A stretch of DNA of 64,000 bases from Lentzea terrae (GCF_003265345.1 NZ_QFWW01000026.1:519778-583777), one strand, 5' to 3'. Positions 25,400 to 34,132 are shown, numbered from the stretch's first letter. Program-made: numbers and translations. The notes: a model not told the origin generated them from the sequence alone.

Positions 25400-25445
25400 G
25401 CGGAAAGGAGGTGGACCACGATAGAAGTCGTTCGGCCGAAAGTGG

Positions 25446-25463
25446 CAGTGCCCGAACGGGTGG
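25446..25463. promoter_or_regulatory. Conserved upstream element of the methyltransferase, unit 2
   Basis: CAGTGCCCGAACGGGTGG matches 21221-21238 and 30958-30975 and lies 85 bases before the methyltransferase start. The GGACCACCCTAGG box is only half kept here (GTGGACCACGATAG, 25411-25424). Confidence 0.5.
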
Positions 25464-25547
25464 CGTCTGTTCACACTGGTGGCCCAGTCGTTTGGGCCAC
25501 GTGCGTGACTAAGCTTGTGCGCCCACAAACCTGAAGAGGTGGTCGTC

Positions 25548-26363
25548 GTGTCCGTCGGGCAGAACTGGATTCCACAGAGCGTGGATGTTTCCGTGCCGAG
25601 TGCGGCGCGGCTGTACGACTATCTGCTCGGCGGTGCGCACAACTTCGCGGTGGATCGCGAGATGGGCGACAAGGTCGAACTCGCATGGCCGCACGTGCGC
25701 AGTGGCGCCAGAGTCAACCGGGCATTTCTCGGGCGTGCGGTGCGGTTCATGATCGGCCAGGGGGTGCGGCAGTTCCTGGACATCGGTTCCGGCATTCCGA
25801 CCGTGGCCAACGTGCACGAGGTCGCGCAGGCGGCGGACCCCGAGTGCAGGGTCGTGTACGTGGACCGCGATCCGGTGGCCGTCGCGCACAGCGAGCTGCT
25901 GCTCGCCGACAACGACCGCGCTGGTGTGGTGCAGGCGGACATGCGGGACCCGGACAGCATCCTGAACAGCGACGAGGCCCGCAGGTTGCTGGACTTCGAC
26001 GAGCCGATCGGTCTCCTGATGCTGCTGATGGTGCACTGGGTGCCGACCGAGGCGGACCCGTGGGGACTGCTGAAGCAGTACCGCGAGGTGCTGGCCAGTG
26101 GCAGCTACTTCGCGATCACGCACTTCACCTCCGACCGCGAACACGAGGATTCCAGCAACGCCGCCGCACGAATCAACCGTGCGGGCGGGGATCAGGTCGT
26201 TCCGCGCACCTGGGAGGAGATTGCCGCCATGTTCGGCGACTTCGAGCTGGTCGAGCCCGGACTCGTCGGATTCGCCGAATGGCGGACGTCCGGACCGGGT
26301 GACATGTCCGACGATCCGGCCACCAACAAGATTGCGTACGGCGGTGTCGGTCGCAAGCCATAG
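25548..26363 (+). CDS. PF04672-type SAM-dependent methyltransferase, unit 2
   Basis: A 271-residue methyltransferase very similar to the unit 3 copy and clearly related to unit 1. It has ARLYDYLLGGAHNFAVDRE, the SAM loop FLDIGSGIPTVANVHE, VYVDRDPVAVAHSE and MLLMVHWVPTEADP. The GTG at 25548 corresponds to the start used in the other two units; GAAGAGG lies ten bases upstream. It is divergent from the hydrolase of its unit across a 209-bp gap that carries the P450 scar and the conserved box. Confidence 0.85.
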   Translation: MSVGQNWIPQSVDVSVPSAARLYDYLLGGAHNFAVDREMGDKVELAWPHVRSGARVNRAFLGRAVRFMIGQGVRQFLDIGSGIPTVANVHEVAQAADPECRVVYVDRDPVAVAHSELLLADNDRAGVVQADMRDPDSILNSDEARRLLDFDEPIGLLMLLMVHWVPTEADPWGLLKQYREVLASGSYFAITHFTSDREHEDSSNAAARINRAGGDQVVPRTWEEIAAMFGDFELVEPGLVGFAEWRTSGPGDMSDDPATNKIAYGGVGRKP

Positions 26364-26425
26364 GAATCCCCGATAGAGCAATCGCCGATTCACGCTGTCG
26401 GTCGAAAAGGAAGCCGACCGCGCGT

Positions 26426-26442
26426 GGGTAAACTGCCGGGCA
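26426..26442 (+). promoter_or_regulatory. Conserved element before the GGDEF-EAL gene, unit 2
   Basis: GGGTAAACTGCCGGGCA lies 28 bases before the start codon and matches the same place in units 1 and 3. GATTCACGCTGTCGG further upstream is also kept in unit 3. Confidence 0.4.
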
Positions 26443-26470
26443 ATCTGAGCCCCTGACGAGGCAGCCCCGA

Positions 26471-28573
26471 ATGCCGACCCCGAATCGAAGAACAGACGTC
26501 CCATCATCGCCTGACGACCACGTGCGGGCGCGCCAGACGCTTGCCCGGAAATGGGCCTACCGGCTGATCAAGGCCGTCGCGATTCCAATGGGCAGCGAAG
26601 ATCTCGACGTGGAACTGGGTGCCCGGCTCGCTGCACTGTGTTCGTTGTTGCACGAAGAACCGTTCCACCTCGCTCCGATCGAACGCGCCGGCGCGGAACT
26701 GGTGACGCTGGGCCATCTCGGCCGGCCTGGTCTGAGCTGCACCACCGAGGTGCTCGGCAGGGGTCTGCTCACGCTGCCGGAGTTCCAGCCGGCCGAGCGG
26801 TACGCGGAACGGATCGCGGTCGCGATGGGCGCGCTCGGCTGTGGCTTCACTGGTGCCAACACCGAGTTCGTGCTGGCACAGCAGGAAAGCATGCAGCGGT
26901 CGCTGCTCAAGGCAGTGCGCGACGCGAACTGGAACCTCAAGGAGAGCGAGGCCCGGTTCAACGAGGTCGTCACGTCGTCCACCAACGGTGTGCTGATCGT
27001 CGACCTCGACGGGCGGCTGCTCAAGGCGAACGCTGCGATCGGCGACATCCTCGGGCACGCCCCGGAGGACCTCGTCGGCATCCCGCTCGTCGAGCTCACC
27101 GCCCCCGGTTACGGCGAGATGCTCCGAGCCGCGATGGCCGATCTGGTGAGCGGGGTGGCGGAGCGGATCAGGCAGTCGCAACGGATGCTGCGCAAGGACG
27201 GCGAGGTGGCGCGGCTGACGTTGACCGCGTCGTTGCTGCGCGGTGCCGACGACGTGCCGAGCTACTTCGTCGTGGTGGTCGAGGACGGCACGGAACTGGC
27301 ACTGCTGCAGGGCGAGCTCAAGCGGCAGTCGCTGCACGACGTGCTGACCGGGTTGCCCAACCGGCAGTTCTTCACGACGCAGCTGGAGATCGCGTTGCGC
27401 AAGAGCGATCCCGAGCACGGTGTCACGATCTTCCACCTGGACATCGACGCGTTCGGCATGCTGTACGACACCTTCGGCGCCCGGATCGCCGAACGGTTGC
27501 TGCAGCACGTCGCGCAGCGGCTGAAGGTGTTGCTGGTCGGCGAGCAGGCGATGATCGCCCGGTTCGGCGGCGACGAGTTCGGTGTCCTGGTGGAGAACGC
27601 GCAGAGCACGCCGGACATCGGCTCGATCATGAAGAGCATCAACGACGACCTGCTCGAACCGACCTATGTGGACGGTCACGGGCTGGCGGTGTCGGTGAGC
27701 GCGGGCGTCGTGCACCGGCCGAGCCGCGACACGGAACCGATCGACGTGCTGCGGGCGGCGGAACGGGCGTTGCGCAAGGCGAAGTCCGGCAGGCGCGGGC
27801 AGTGGGAGGTGTTCCACGCGGGCCAGGACGCCGAAGGCAGGCGTGACGACGCGTTGGCCGTGGCGATGCCGGCGGCGTGGGAGAACGGCGAGATCACCGT
27901 GCGGTACCGCCCGGTCGTGCAACTGGCCGACGGCGCGATCAACGGTGTCGAGGCCGTGCTGCACTGGGATCGCGAACGCGAGGCGCTCGACCACGACCGG
28001 TGCGCGGGACTGGCCGAGGCGACCGGGTTGATCCTGCCACTCGGCGAGTGGCTGCTGCGGATCGCCGGCGGCCAGGCCCGGTGGTGGCGGCAGCGGGCCC
28101 AGTTCGACCGGCCGCTGTCCGTGCGGCTCACGGCGCACCAGGCGGCCGACGCGGACCTGGTCTCGCGGGTGGTGGGAGTGCTCGACCACACCGGGCTCGC
28201 GGCCGGGCAGCTGATGGTCAGCATGCCGTGCGACGTGCTGCCGATGGCCGACGCCGCCGACAATCTCGCGGTCCTCGCCCGCATGGAGGTGCGCACCGCG
28301 CTAGACGACTTCGGGCTGGGGCCGCGGGATCTCGCGTGGCTCTCGGAGCTGCCGGTGACGTCCGTGCTGGTGCCGAAGGATCTGGTGCGGCGTCAGGATC
28401 CGTGTTCCGCGGTGCTGATCCAGGCTGTGCACGCGCTGGGCGTGCACGTCTGCGTGGACGGCGTCGAGAACGCCGAGCAGGCGACGTGGTGGACGGAAGT
28501 GGGCGCCGACCTCGCGATCGGCGCCCACTTCGGTTCCCCGCTCGACGCGGGAGAGTTCCTCAAGAAGCTCTAG
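26471..28573 (+). CDS. PAS-GGDEF-EAL protein, unit 2
   Basis: A 700-residue paralogue of the unit 1 protein with the same four regions. The GGDEF motif itself is intact (G366-F370), but FKxIND reads FGMLYD, so the substrate-base Asn is lost, and no RxxD site is present. The EAL domain keeps VEAVLHW and LDDFG but has RLTAHQ where Asn is needed, SMPCD in place of the ELTE glutamate and VDGVE for AEGVE. Phosphodiesterase activity is therefore unlikely. The 5' region is preceded by GAGGCAGCCCCGA, as in unit 3. Confidence 0.85.
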   Translation: MPTPNRRTDVPSSPDDHVRARQTLARKWAYRLIKAVAIPMGSEDLDVELGARLAALCSLLHEEPFHLAPIERAGAELVTLGHLGRPGLSCTTEVLGRGLLTLPEFQPAERYAERIAVAMGALGCGFTGANTEFVLAQQESMQRSLLKAVRDANWNLKESEARFNEVVTSSTNGVLIVDLDGRLLKANAAIGDILGHAPEDLVGIPLVELTAPGYGEMLRAAMADLVSGVAERIRQSQRMLRKDGEVARLTLTASLLRGADDVPSYFVVVVEDGTELALLQGELKRQSLHDVLTGLPNRQFFTTQLEIALRKSDPEHGVTIFHLDIDAFGMLYDTFGARIAERLLQHVAQRLKVLLVGEQAMIARFGGDEFGVLVENAQSTPDIGSIMKSINDDLLEPTYVDGHGLAVSVSAGVVHRPSRDTEPIDVLRAAERALRKAKSGRRGQWEVFHAGQDAEGRRDDALAVAMPAAWENGEITVRYRPVVQLADGAINGVEAVLHWDREREALDHDRCAGLAEATGLILPLGEWLLRIAGGQARWWRQRAQFDRPLSVRLTAHQAADADLVSRVVGVLDHTGLAAGQLMVSMPCDVLPMADAADNLAVLARMEVRTALDDFGLGPRDLAWLSELPVTSVLVPKDLVRRQDPCSAVLIQAVHALGVHVCVDGVENAEQATWWTEVGADLAIGAHFGSPLDAGEFLKKL

Positions 28574-29565
28574 ATGCTGCGCTGCCACGCGACGACCGCC
28601 GCGTGGTACGCGGACGGGTTGGGCGCGTAGTTGAAGCAGTGGCCGTAGTCGGTGAGGACGTACGCGTCCATCCGCGCCGCCTGCGGGTAGAACGGCCGTT
28701 CGGACGCGACCAGCGCCTGGGCCGACGAGCAGTCGGCGCCGAGCGGCGGGGTGCCGCAGAAGTAGTCCGTGGTCGTCTGGGCGGTCAGCACCGGCGCGGT
28801 GACGCCGCGGCTGGCCGGGATCAGGATGTTGTTCAACAGGATGGTGTTCAGTGCCTCACCGGGCGCGACGACGTCCTTTGTGGACTCGTCGTAGTCGATG
28901 ACGGCGTGGTTCAGCAGACCGGGCTTGTGGAACATGTCGTAGCGGGCACCCGGCGCCGTCGTCAGATAGGCGGGGTCCAGGCCGAGCCGGCTGAACTTCG
29001 GGTCGAGCGTGACCGGGATCAGCTTGGTCAGCGGCGGCGCGATCCTGGTGTAGTCCCACTGGTTCGTCATGCCGGTGACGAGCAACCCGTCGACGTCGCG
29101 GTACGTGGCGGCCTCGACGATCGCGATGCCAGAGCCGACGGAGTGACCACCGACGAGCACCTTCTGGAACCGGGGGCGCAGGGTCTGGATCACCTGGTGC
29201 ACGGCGGAAGCCTGGTTCAGCGTGTCGACCAGCAGGCTCAGCGGTTTGCTGCTCTTGCCGGTGCCGATCCGGTCCACCGTCATGGTGGCGATGCCGGCCT
29301 TGTTCATGGCCTGCCGCACCGAGTGCACCTCGGGGTCGAGCTGGATGTCCCAGTACGAGCTGTTGTAGGTGCCACCGGGGACGAGCACCTGGACCGTTGT
29401 GGCGCCCTGCGGCACACACAGCTTGCCGTACATGGTCTGGCGGGTGAGCCCGAACTGGACCGGTGTGTACACGTCCTGGCAGCCGGCCTGGGTCGCGTTC
29501 GCCGGGGCGGGCACGGGGACGAGCAATGCGAGCAATGCGGCGGCACAGAGCCGACGGAGACGCAT
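28570..29565 (-). CDS. Secreted alpha/beta hydrolase, unit 3
   Basis: A 331-residue exported hydrolase like that of unit 2: signal peptide MRLRRLC to about APANA (residue 24), GGHSVGSG nucleophile elbow with S142, and DYGHCFNYAP at the C-terminus. It starts 17 bp after the P450 stop with the same GGAGG-TTGTTCCCC leader as unit 2. P450 and hydrolase thus form an operon, as in unit 1. A pathway in which an oxidised product is exported and cleaved, or an imported ester is cleaved before oxidation, is possible but not shown. Confidence 0.8.
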   Translation of the reverse strand: MRLRRLCAAALLALLVPVPAPANATQAGCQDVYTPVQFGLTRQTMYGKLCVPQGATTVQVLVPGGTYNSSYWDIQLDPEVHSVRQAMNKAGIATMTVDRIGTGKSSKPLSLLVDTLNQASAVHQVIQTLRPRFQKVLVGGHSVGSGIAIVEAATYRDVDGLLVTGMTNQWDYTRIAPPLTKLIPVTLDPKFSRLGLDPAYLTTAPGARYDMFHKPGLLNHAVIDYDESTKDVVAPGEALNTILLNNILIPASRGVTAPVLTAQTTTDYFCGTPPLGADCSSAQALVASERPFYPQAARMDAYVLTDYGHCFNYAPNPSAYHAAVVAWQRSI

Positions 29566-29582
29566 CGGGGAACAACCTCCAA

Positions 29583-30896
29583 CTAGCGGGGCTCGGCCGT
29601 CATGAAGAGGCCGATGGGGTAGACGGCGTTGGTGAACTTGGTGCGCACCGGCCGGTCGGGGACGAGCCGGTAGCGCGCACAGACGGTCGCCACCGCGATG
29701 ACGATCTCGGTCAGCGCGAAGTGGTTTCCGATGCACTGGTGGACGCCGCCGCCGAACGGGACGAATGCGCCCTTCGGCAGCTGCCGGGCGCGGTCGAGCG
29801 TCCAGCGGTCCGGGTCGAAGCGGTCGGGGTCGGGGAAGTTCGCGGGGTTGTGGTGCATCGCGTGCGGGCTGAGGATCACCTCGGTGCCGGGCTCGAGGTG
29901 GACACCGCCGAGCTCGACGTCCTCCGCCGCACGGCGCATGAGGAGCCAGAGCGAGTACTTCCGCAGGACCTCGTTCGCCACCTGGCCGAGGTAGGTCAGC
30001 TTCGGCACGTCGTCGAACGTCACCGGGCGGCCGGCCAGCACCTCGTCGAGCTCGGTCAGCACGCGCTGTTCGATCTCGGGGTTCGCGGCGATCTCGTGGA
30101 AGATCCACGCCAGTGCCAGCGCGGTGGTCTCGATGCCGGCGGTGAGCAGGGTGATGACCTCGTCGAAGACCTGCTGGTCGGTCATCGGCTCGCCGGTGTC
30201 GGCGTCCCTGGCCAGCATCAGCATCGACAGCAGGTCGCCCTGGTCGGTGCCGTCGGCGCGCCAGCTCGCGATGACCTCGTTGACGATCGTGCGCATCCGG
30301 GCGATGGCTTCGTCGAACTCGCGGTTGGCCGGGATGGGCAGCTTCTCGACGAACCCCGGCGAGAGCGCGCGCACCATGCCGTTCTTGATGATCACGAAGA
30401 TCGACCGGCGGGTCTCGTCGATCACCCGTTTGCCGATCTCGGTGGAGAACAGCGCCTCACCGACGATCGTGATGGCGAGGGTCTGCATGTCCTCCTCGAC
30501 CTGGCGCACCTCGCCCGGCCGCCACGCGTCCACGAGGCCCTGGGTCGCGCGGGACATGATGTCCGCGTAGCCCGCGATCCGGTCGCGGTGGAACGCCGGC
30601 TGGAGCATCCGGCGCTGGCGCCGGTGGAAAGCTCCGTTCGACATCGCGAGCCCGTTGCCGATGTACGGGCGGAACTTGTCGAACATTCGCCCTTTGTGGA
30701 ACTTCGGCGCATCGGTAACGAGCACCTGGTGCATCAACTGAGGGCTGGTGACGAACAAAGTTCGCATCGGCCCGAGATAGACTTCTACGAGATCGCCCTG
30801 ACCTCGTAAATTCGTGGTGAACTCGAATCTTTTCCGCAATAACGGCAGAGTGTGCCCGAGAAATGGCAGCCTGCCGGGCGCCACCGGGACGGACAT
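29583..30896 (-). CDS. Cytochrome P450, unit 3
   Basis: A 437-residue P450 homologous to the unit 1 enzyme along its whole length. The I-helix AGIETTA, the ExxR motif in NEVLRKYS and the haem loop FGGGVHQCIGN (C388) are present. Two ATGs stand side by side (30894-30899); the second is five bases from AGGAG and is used, the first only two. It is followed by the secreted hydrolase and is divergent from the methyltransferase at 31059. The N-terminal codons near 30808-30837 are the source sequence of the unit 2 scar. Confidence 0.9.
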   Translation of the reverse strand: MSVPVAPGRLPFLGHTLPLLRKRFEFTTNLRGQGDLVEVYLGPMRTLFVTSPQLMHQVLVTDAPKFHKGRMFDKFRPYIGNGLAMSNGAFHRRQRRMLQPAFHRDRIAGYADIMSRATQGLVDAWRPGEVRQVEEDMQTLAITIVGEALFSTEIGKRVIDETRRSIFVIIKNGMVRALSPGFVEKLPIPANREFDEAIARMRTIVNEVIASWRADGTDQGDLLSMLMLARDADTGEPMTDQQVFDEVITLLTAGIETTALALAWIFHEIAANPEIEQRVLTELDEVLAGRPVTFDDVPKLTYLGQVANEVLRKYSLWLLMRRAAEDVELGGVHLEPGTEVILSPHAMHHNPANFPDPDRFDPDRWTLDRARQLPKGAFVPFGGGVHQCIGNHFALTEIVIAVATVCARYRLVPDRPVRTKFTNAVYPIGLFMTAEPR

Positions 30897-30924
30897 CATC
30901 GCTCCTCGCGACGTGGAAAGAGAT

Positions 30925-30975
30925 GGACCACCCTAGGGTTCGTTTGGGTGAACACGACAGTGCCCGATCGGGTGG
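30925..30975. promoter_or_regulatory. Conserved divergent control region, unit 3
   Basis: GGACCACCCTAGG (30925-30937) and CAGTGCCCGATCGGGTGG (30958-30975) repeat the order and spacing of the unit 1 region. In this copy the core CCCGATCGGG is a perfect palindrome, which supports an operator. Confidence 0.5.
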
Positions 30976-31058
30976 TGTGCGTTCACACCGCTGGACCAAC
31001 CGTGTGCACTTGGTGCCTGCCTAAGCTTGTGCGTCTACAACCCGAAGAGGTGGTCGCC

Positions 31059-31874
31059 GTGGCTGATGGGCAGAATTGGATTCCGCAGAGCGTGGACGTC
31101 TCCGTGCCCAGCTCGGCGCGGGTGTACGACTACGTGCTCGGGGGCGCGCACAACTTCGCCGTGGACCGCCAGATGGGCGACAAGATCGAGCGCAACCTGC
31201 CGCACGTGCGCAGCGGCGCCAGGATCAACCGGGCCTTCCTCGCCCGCGCCGTCCGGTTCATGGTCGACCAGGGGGTGCGTCAGTTCCTGGACATCGGCTC
31301 GGGCATCCCGACCGTCGCCAACGTGCACGAGGTCGCGCAGGAGCTGGATCCCGAGTGCCGCGTCATGTACGTCGACCGCGACCCGGTGGCCGTGGCGCAC
31401 AGCGAGCTGATCCTCGCGGGCAACAGCCACACCGCCGTGCTGCAGGCAGACCTGCGCGACCCGGACAGCATCCTGAACAGCGGCGAGGTGCGCCGGCTGC
31501 TGGACTTCGACGAGCCGATCGGCCTGCTGCTGCTGTTCATGCTGCACTGGGTGCCGACCGAGGCGGACCCGTGGGGGCTGATGAAGCACTACCGCGAGGC
31601 GCTGCCCAGCGGGAGCTATCTGGCGATCACGCACATGGCGGACGACCACGGCAACGAGGCGGTCCACGCGGCAACCGTCATGATGAACCAGGCGGGCGGT
31701 GACCAGGTCGTCGAGCGCGGCCGGGACGAGATCGCCGCCTTCTTCGGTGACTTCGAGCTGGTCGAGCCGGGACTCGTCACCTTCGCCGAATGGCGGCCGT
31801 CCGGGCCCGGCGACATCTCCGCCGATCCGGGGATGAATGGGATCGCCTACGCCGGGGTCGCTCGTAAGCCATAA
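31059..31874 (+). CDS. PF04672-type SAM-dependent methyltransferase, unit 3
   Basis: A 271-residue methyltransferase with the same signatures as its paralogues: ARVYDYVLGGAHNFAVDRQ, FLDIGSGIPTVANVHE, MYVDRDPVAVAHSE and LLLFMLHWVPTEADP. The start GTG lies behind CCCGAAGAGG and is at the same place as in units 1 and 2. All three copies keep their SAM-binding loops, so all are probably active. The shared upstream CTAAGCTTGTGCG segment may be part of the promoter. Confidence 0.85.
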   Translation: MADGQNWIPQSVDVSVPSSARVYDYVLGGAHNFAVDRQMGDKIERNLPHVRSGARINRAFLARAVRFMVDQGVRQFLDIGSGIPTVANVHEVAQELDPECRVMYVDRDPVAVAHSELILAGNSHTAVLQADLRDPDSILNSGEVRRLLDFDEPIGLLLLFMLHWVPTEADPWGLMKHYREALPSGSYLAITHMADDHGNEAVHAATVMMNQAGGDQVVERGRDEIAAFFGDFELVEPGLVTFAEWRPSGPGDISADPGMNGIAYAGVARKP

Positions 31875-31934
31875 GGAATCCCGATAGAGTGATATTGATT
31901 CACACTGCCGGTTGAGCAGAGACCGACAGCGCGT

Positions 31935-31951
31935 GGGTAAACTGCCGGACA
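31935..31951 (+). promoter_or_regulatory. Conserved element before the GGDEF-EAL gene, unit 3
   Basis: GGGTAAACTGCCGGACA lies 27 bases before the start codon, as in units 1 and 2. Confidence 0.4.
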
Positions 31952-31978
31952 TCTGAGCCCATTGCGAGGCAGCCCCGA

Positions 31979-34099
31979 ATGCCCGAGCCGAGACGTACAC
32001 CGGACGTCACGCCTTCGCCCCAGGACATTGCCCGGGCGCGGATGACGCTCGCCCGGAAATGGGCGTACCTGCTGCAATGCACCGTCGCGATCCCGATGGA
32101 CCGGGGCGCTCTCGACGCGGACCTGAGTGGCAGGCTCGACATGCTGTGCGAGCTGCTGCACGCCGAGCCGTTCACGGCTGATCCGGCAGAGCTGGCGGGC
32201 GCGGACCTGGCGGCACTGGGGCACCTCGGCAAGCACGGCCTGCGCTGCACCACCGACGTGCTCGGCAAGGGCCTGCTCGCACTGCCCGAGTTCCGGCCGG
32301 TCGAGCGGTACGCGGAACGGGTCGCGCTCGTGATCGGCGCGCTCGGCAGCGGCTTCACCGCTGCGAACGCCGAGTCCGTTCTCGTGCAGCAGGAGGGCAT
32401 GCAGCGGTCGTTGCTCAAGGCCGTGCGCGACGCGAACTGGAACCTCAAGGAGAGCGAGGCCCGCTACAACGAGGTCGTCACGTCGTCCACCAACGGTGTG
32501 CTGATCGTCGATCTCGAAGGCCGGCTGCTCAAGGCGAACGCGGCCATCGGCGAGATCCTCGGCCACACCCCGGACGAGCTCACCGGCGTTCCGCTGCTCG
32601 ACCTCGTCGCGTCCGGCCACGACGAGATGCTGAGCGACGCGATGGCCGAGTTGGTCAGCGGTGCCACCGAGCGGATCAGGCAGTCGCAACGGATGCTGCG
32701 CAAGGACGGCGAGATCGCGCGGCTGTCGTTGACGGCGTCGCTGTTGCGCGGTGCCGACGACGAGCCGAGCCACTTCGTCGTGGTGGTCGAGGACGGCACC
32801 GAACTGGAGCTGCTGCAGAACGAGCTCAGGCGGCAGTCGCTGCACGACGCGCTGACCGGGCTGCCGAACCGCCAGTTCTTCACCACGCAGCTGGAGATCG
32901 CGCTGCGCAAGGCCGATCCCGCGCACGGCATCACGGTCTTCCACCTGGACATCGACGCGTTCGGCATGGTGTGCGACAGCTTCGGCGGCCGGGTCGCCGA
33001 ACGGCTGCTGCAGCACGTGACGCAGCGCCTGAAGCTGTTGCTGGCCGGCGAGAAGACCATGATCGCAAGGTTCGGCGGCGACGAGTTCGGCGTGCTCGTG
33101 GAGAACACGGCAGCCACGCCCGGCCTAGGCGCGATCATGAAGAGCGTCAACGACGACCTGCTGCTCGAACCGACCTTTGTGGACGGTCACGGGCTGGCGG
33201 TGTCGGTGAGCGCGGGTGTCGTGCACCGGCCGGACTTCGGCGCGGAGCCGACCGACGTGCTCCGAGCGGCGGAACGGGCGCTGTGCAAGGCCAAGTCGGG
33301 CCGGCGTGGCCAGTGGGAGCTGTTCCACCCGGCGCAGGACGCCGAGGACCGCAGGGACGACGCGCTGGCCGTGGCGATGCCGGCCGCGTGGGAGAACGGC
33401 GAGATCACCGTGCGGTACCGGCCCGTCGTCGCGCTGGCCGGCGGCGCGGTCAGCAGTGTCGAGGCGGCGTTCCACTGGGACCGGCCGGACTTCGGCGTGC
33501 TGGACCACGACAGGTGCGCGGGGCTGGCCGAGGAGACCGGGCTGATCCTGCCGCTCGGCGAGTGGCTGCTGCGCACCGCCGGCGGCCAGTCGGTGTGGTG
33601 GCGGCAGCGCGGGCAGTTCGAACGGGCGCTGGCGGTGCGGCTCACCGCGCACCAGTCGGCCGACGCGGACCTGGTCTCACGGGTGGTGCGGGTGCTCGAC
33701 CAGACCGGGCTGACGGCCGACCAGTTGATGGTCAGCATGCCCGGCGCGGTGTTGCCGGTGGCCGACGCGGCCGACAACCTCACGGTGCTCGCGCGGCTGG
33801 GAGTGCTGACGGCGATCGACGACTTCGGGTTGGGGCCGTTGGACTTCGGCCAGCTCGCGTCGGAGCTGCCGGTGCAGGCGGTGCGGGTGGCGCGCGGCCT
33901 GGTGGAGACCCGATCTCCGTACGTGGCGGCGCTGCTGCCGTTGGTGCGCGAGCAGGGCGTGGCGGTCGCGGTCGACGGGATCACCAGCGCTGAACAAGCT
34001 TCGTGGTGGCGTGCGGCCGGCGCGGACTTCGCGACCGGCGACCACTTCGGCGCGGCTGTTGCGCCGGGCGACTTCCTGGGGGCGTTGGAACCCCGGTGA
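31979..34099 (+). CDS. PAS-GGDEF-EAL protein, unit 3
   Basis: A 706-residue paralogue most like unit 2 up to the EAL domain. The GGDEF motif is intact (from residue 366) with the substrate-base Asn missing (FGMVCD). The last part has diverged: the Lys segment is VARGLV instead of VPKDLV, EGVE is DGIT and the C-terminus is DFATGDHFGAAV, so the EAL domain is the most degraded of the three. A role as a nucleotide or signal sensor is more likely than turnover. The stop codon lies inside a strong stem-loop. Confidence 0.85.
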   Translation: MPEPRRTPDVTPSPQDIARARMTLARKWAYLLQCTVAIPMDRGALDADLSGRLDMLCELLHAEPFTADPAELAGADLAALGHLGKHGLRCTTDVLGKGLLALPEFRPVERYAERVALVIGALGSGFTAANAESVLVQQEGMQRSLLKAVRDANWNLKESEARYNEVVTSSTNGVLIVDLEGRLLKANAAIGEILGHTPDELTGVPLLDLVASGHDEMLSDAMAELVSGATERIRQSQRMLRKDGEIARLSLTASLLRGADDEPSHFVVVVEDGTELELLQNELRRQSLHDALTGLPNRQFFTTQLEIALRKADPAHGITVFHLDIDAFGMVCDSFGGRVAERLLQHVTQRLKLLLAGEKTMIARFGGDEFGVLVENTAATPGLGAIMKSVNDDLLLEPTFVDGHGLAVSVSAGVVHRPDFGAEPTDVLRAAERALCKAKSGRRGQWELFHPAQDAEDRRDDALAVAMPAAWENGEITVRYRPVVALAGGAVSSVEAAFHWDRPDFGVLDHDRCAGLAEETGLILPLGEWLLRTAGGQSVWWRQRGQFERALAVRLTAHQSADADLVSRVVRVLDQTGLTADQLMVSMPGAVLPVADAADNLTVLARLGVLTAIDDFGLGPLDFGQLASELPVQAVRVARGLVETRSPYVAALLPLVREQGVAVAVDGITSAEQASWWRAAGADFATGDHFGAAVAPGDFLGALEPR

Positions 34100-34132
34100 C
34101 CGGACGGGGTCGGGGACACGTCCGGCCACCGG
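34093..34132. terminator. Stem-loop at the end of the triplicated region
   Basis: CCGGTGACCGGAC (34093-34105) pairs with GTCCGGCCACCGG (34120-34132) at 12 of 13 positions, with a 14-base loop. It overlaps the stop codon of the GGDEF-EAL gene and lies between convergent genes. Confidence 0.65.

Larger units (their letters stand above)
18849..34099. repeat. Three tandem copies of a P450-hydrolase / methyltransferase-GGDEF-EAL cassette
   Basis: Unit 1 spans 18849-24346, unit 2 24343-28573 and unit 3 28570-34099. Each has a secreted hydrolase (minus strand, preceded by a P450 in units 1 and 3), then a divergent PF04672 methyltransferase and a PAS-GGDEF-EAL gene (plus strand). Junctions between units are nearly the same sequence, with convergent stop codons overlapping in CTAA or CTAG. 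Units 2 and 3 are the closest to each other. Confidence 0.9.

Noticed and set aside
18849..34099. Reading the P450/methyltransferase region as an ordinary antibiotic biosynthesis cluster
   Set aside because: No polyketide synthase, non-ribosomal peptide synthetase, terpene cyclase or precursor peptide is present, and the tandem copy structure is not that of a biosynthetic cluster.
18849..34099. Transposon or phage origin of the triplicated region
   Set aside because: No transposase, integrase, terminal inverted repeats or tRNA attachment site is seen at the ends or junctions; unequal recombination is a simpler explanation.
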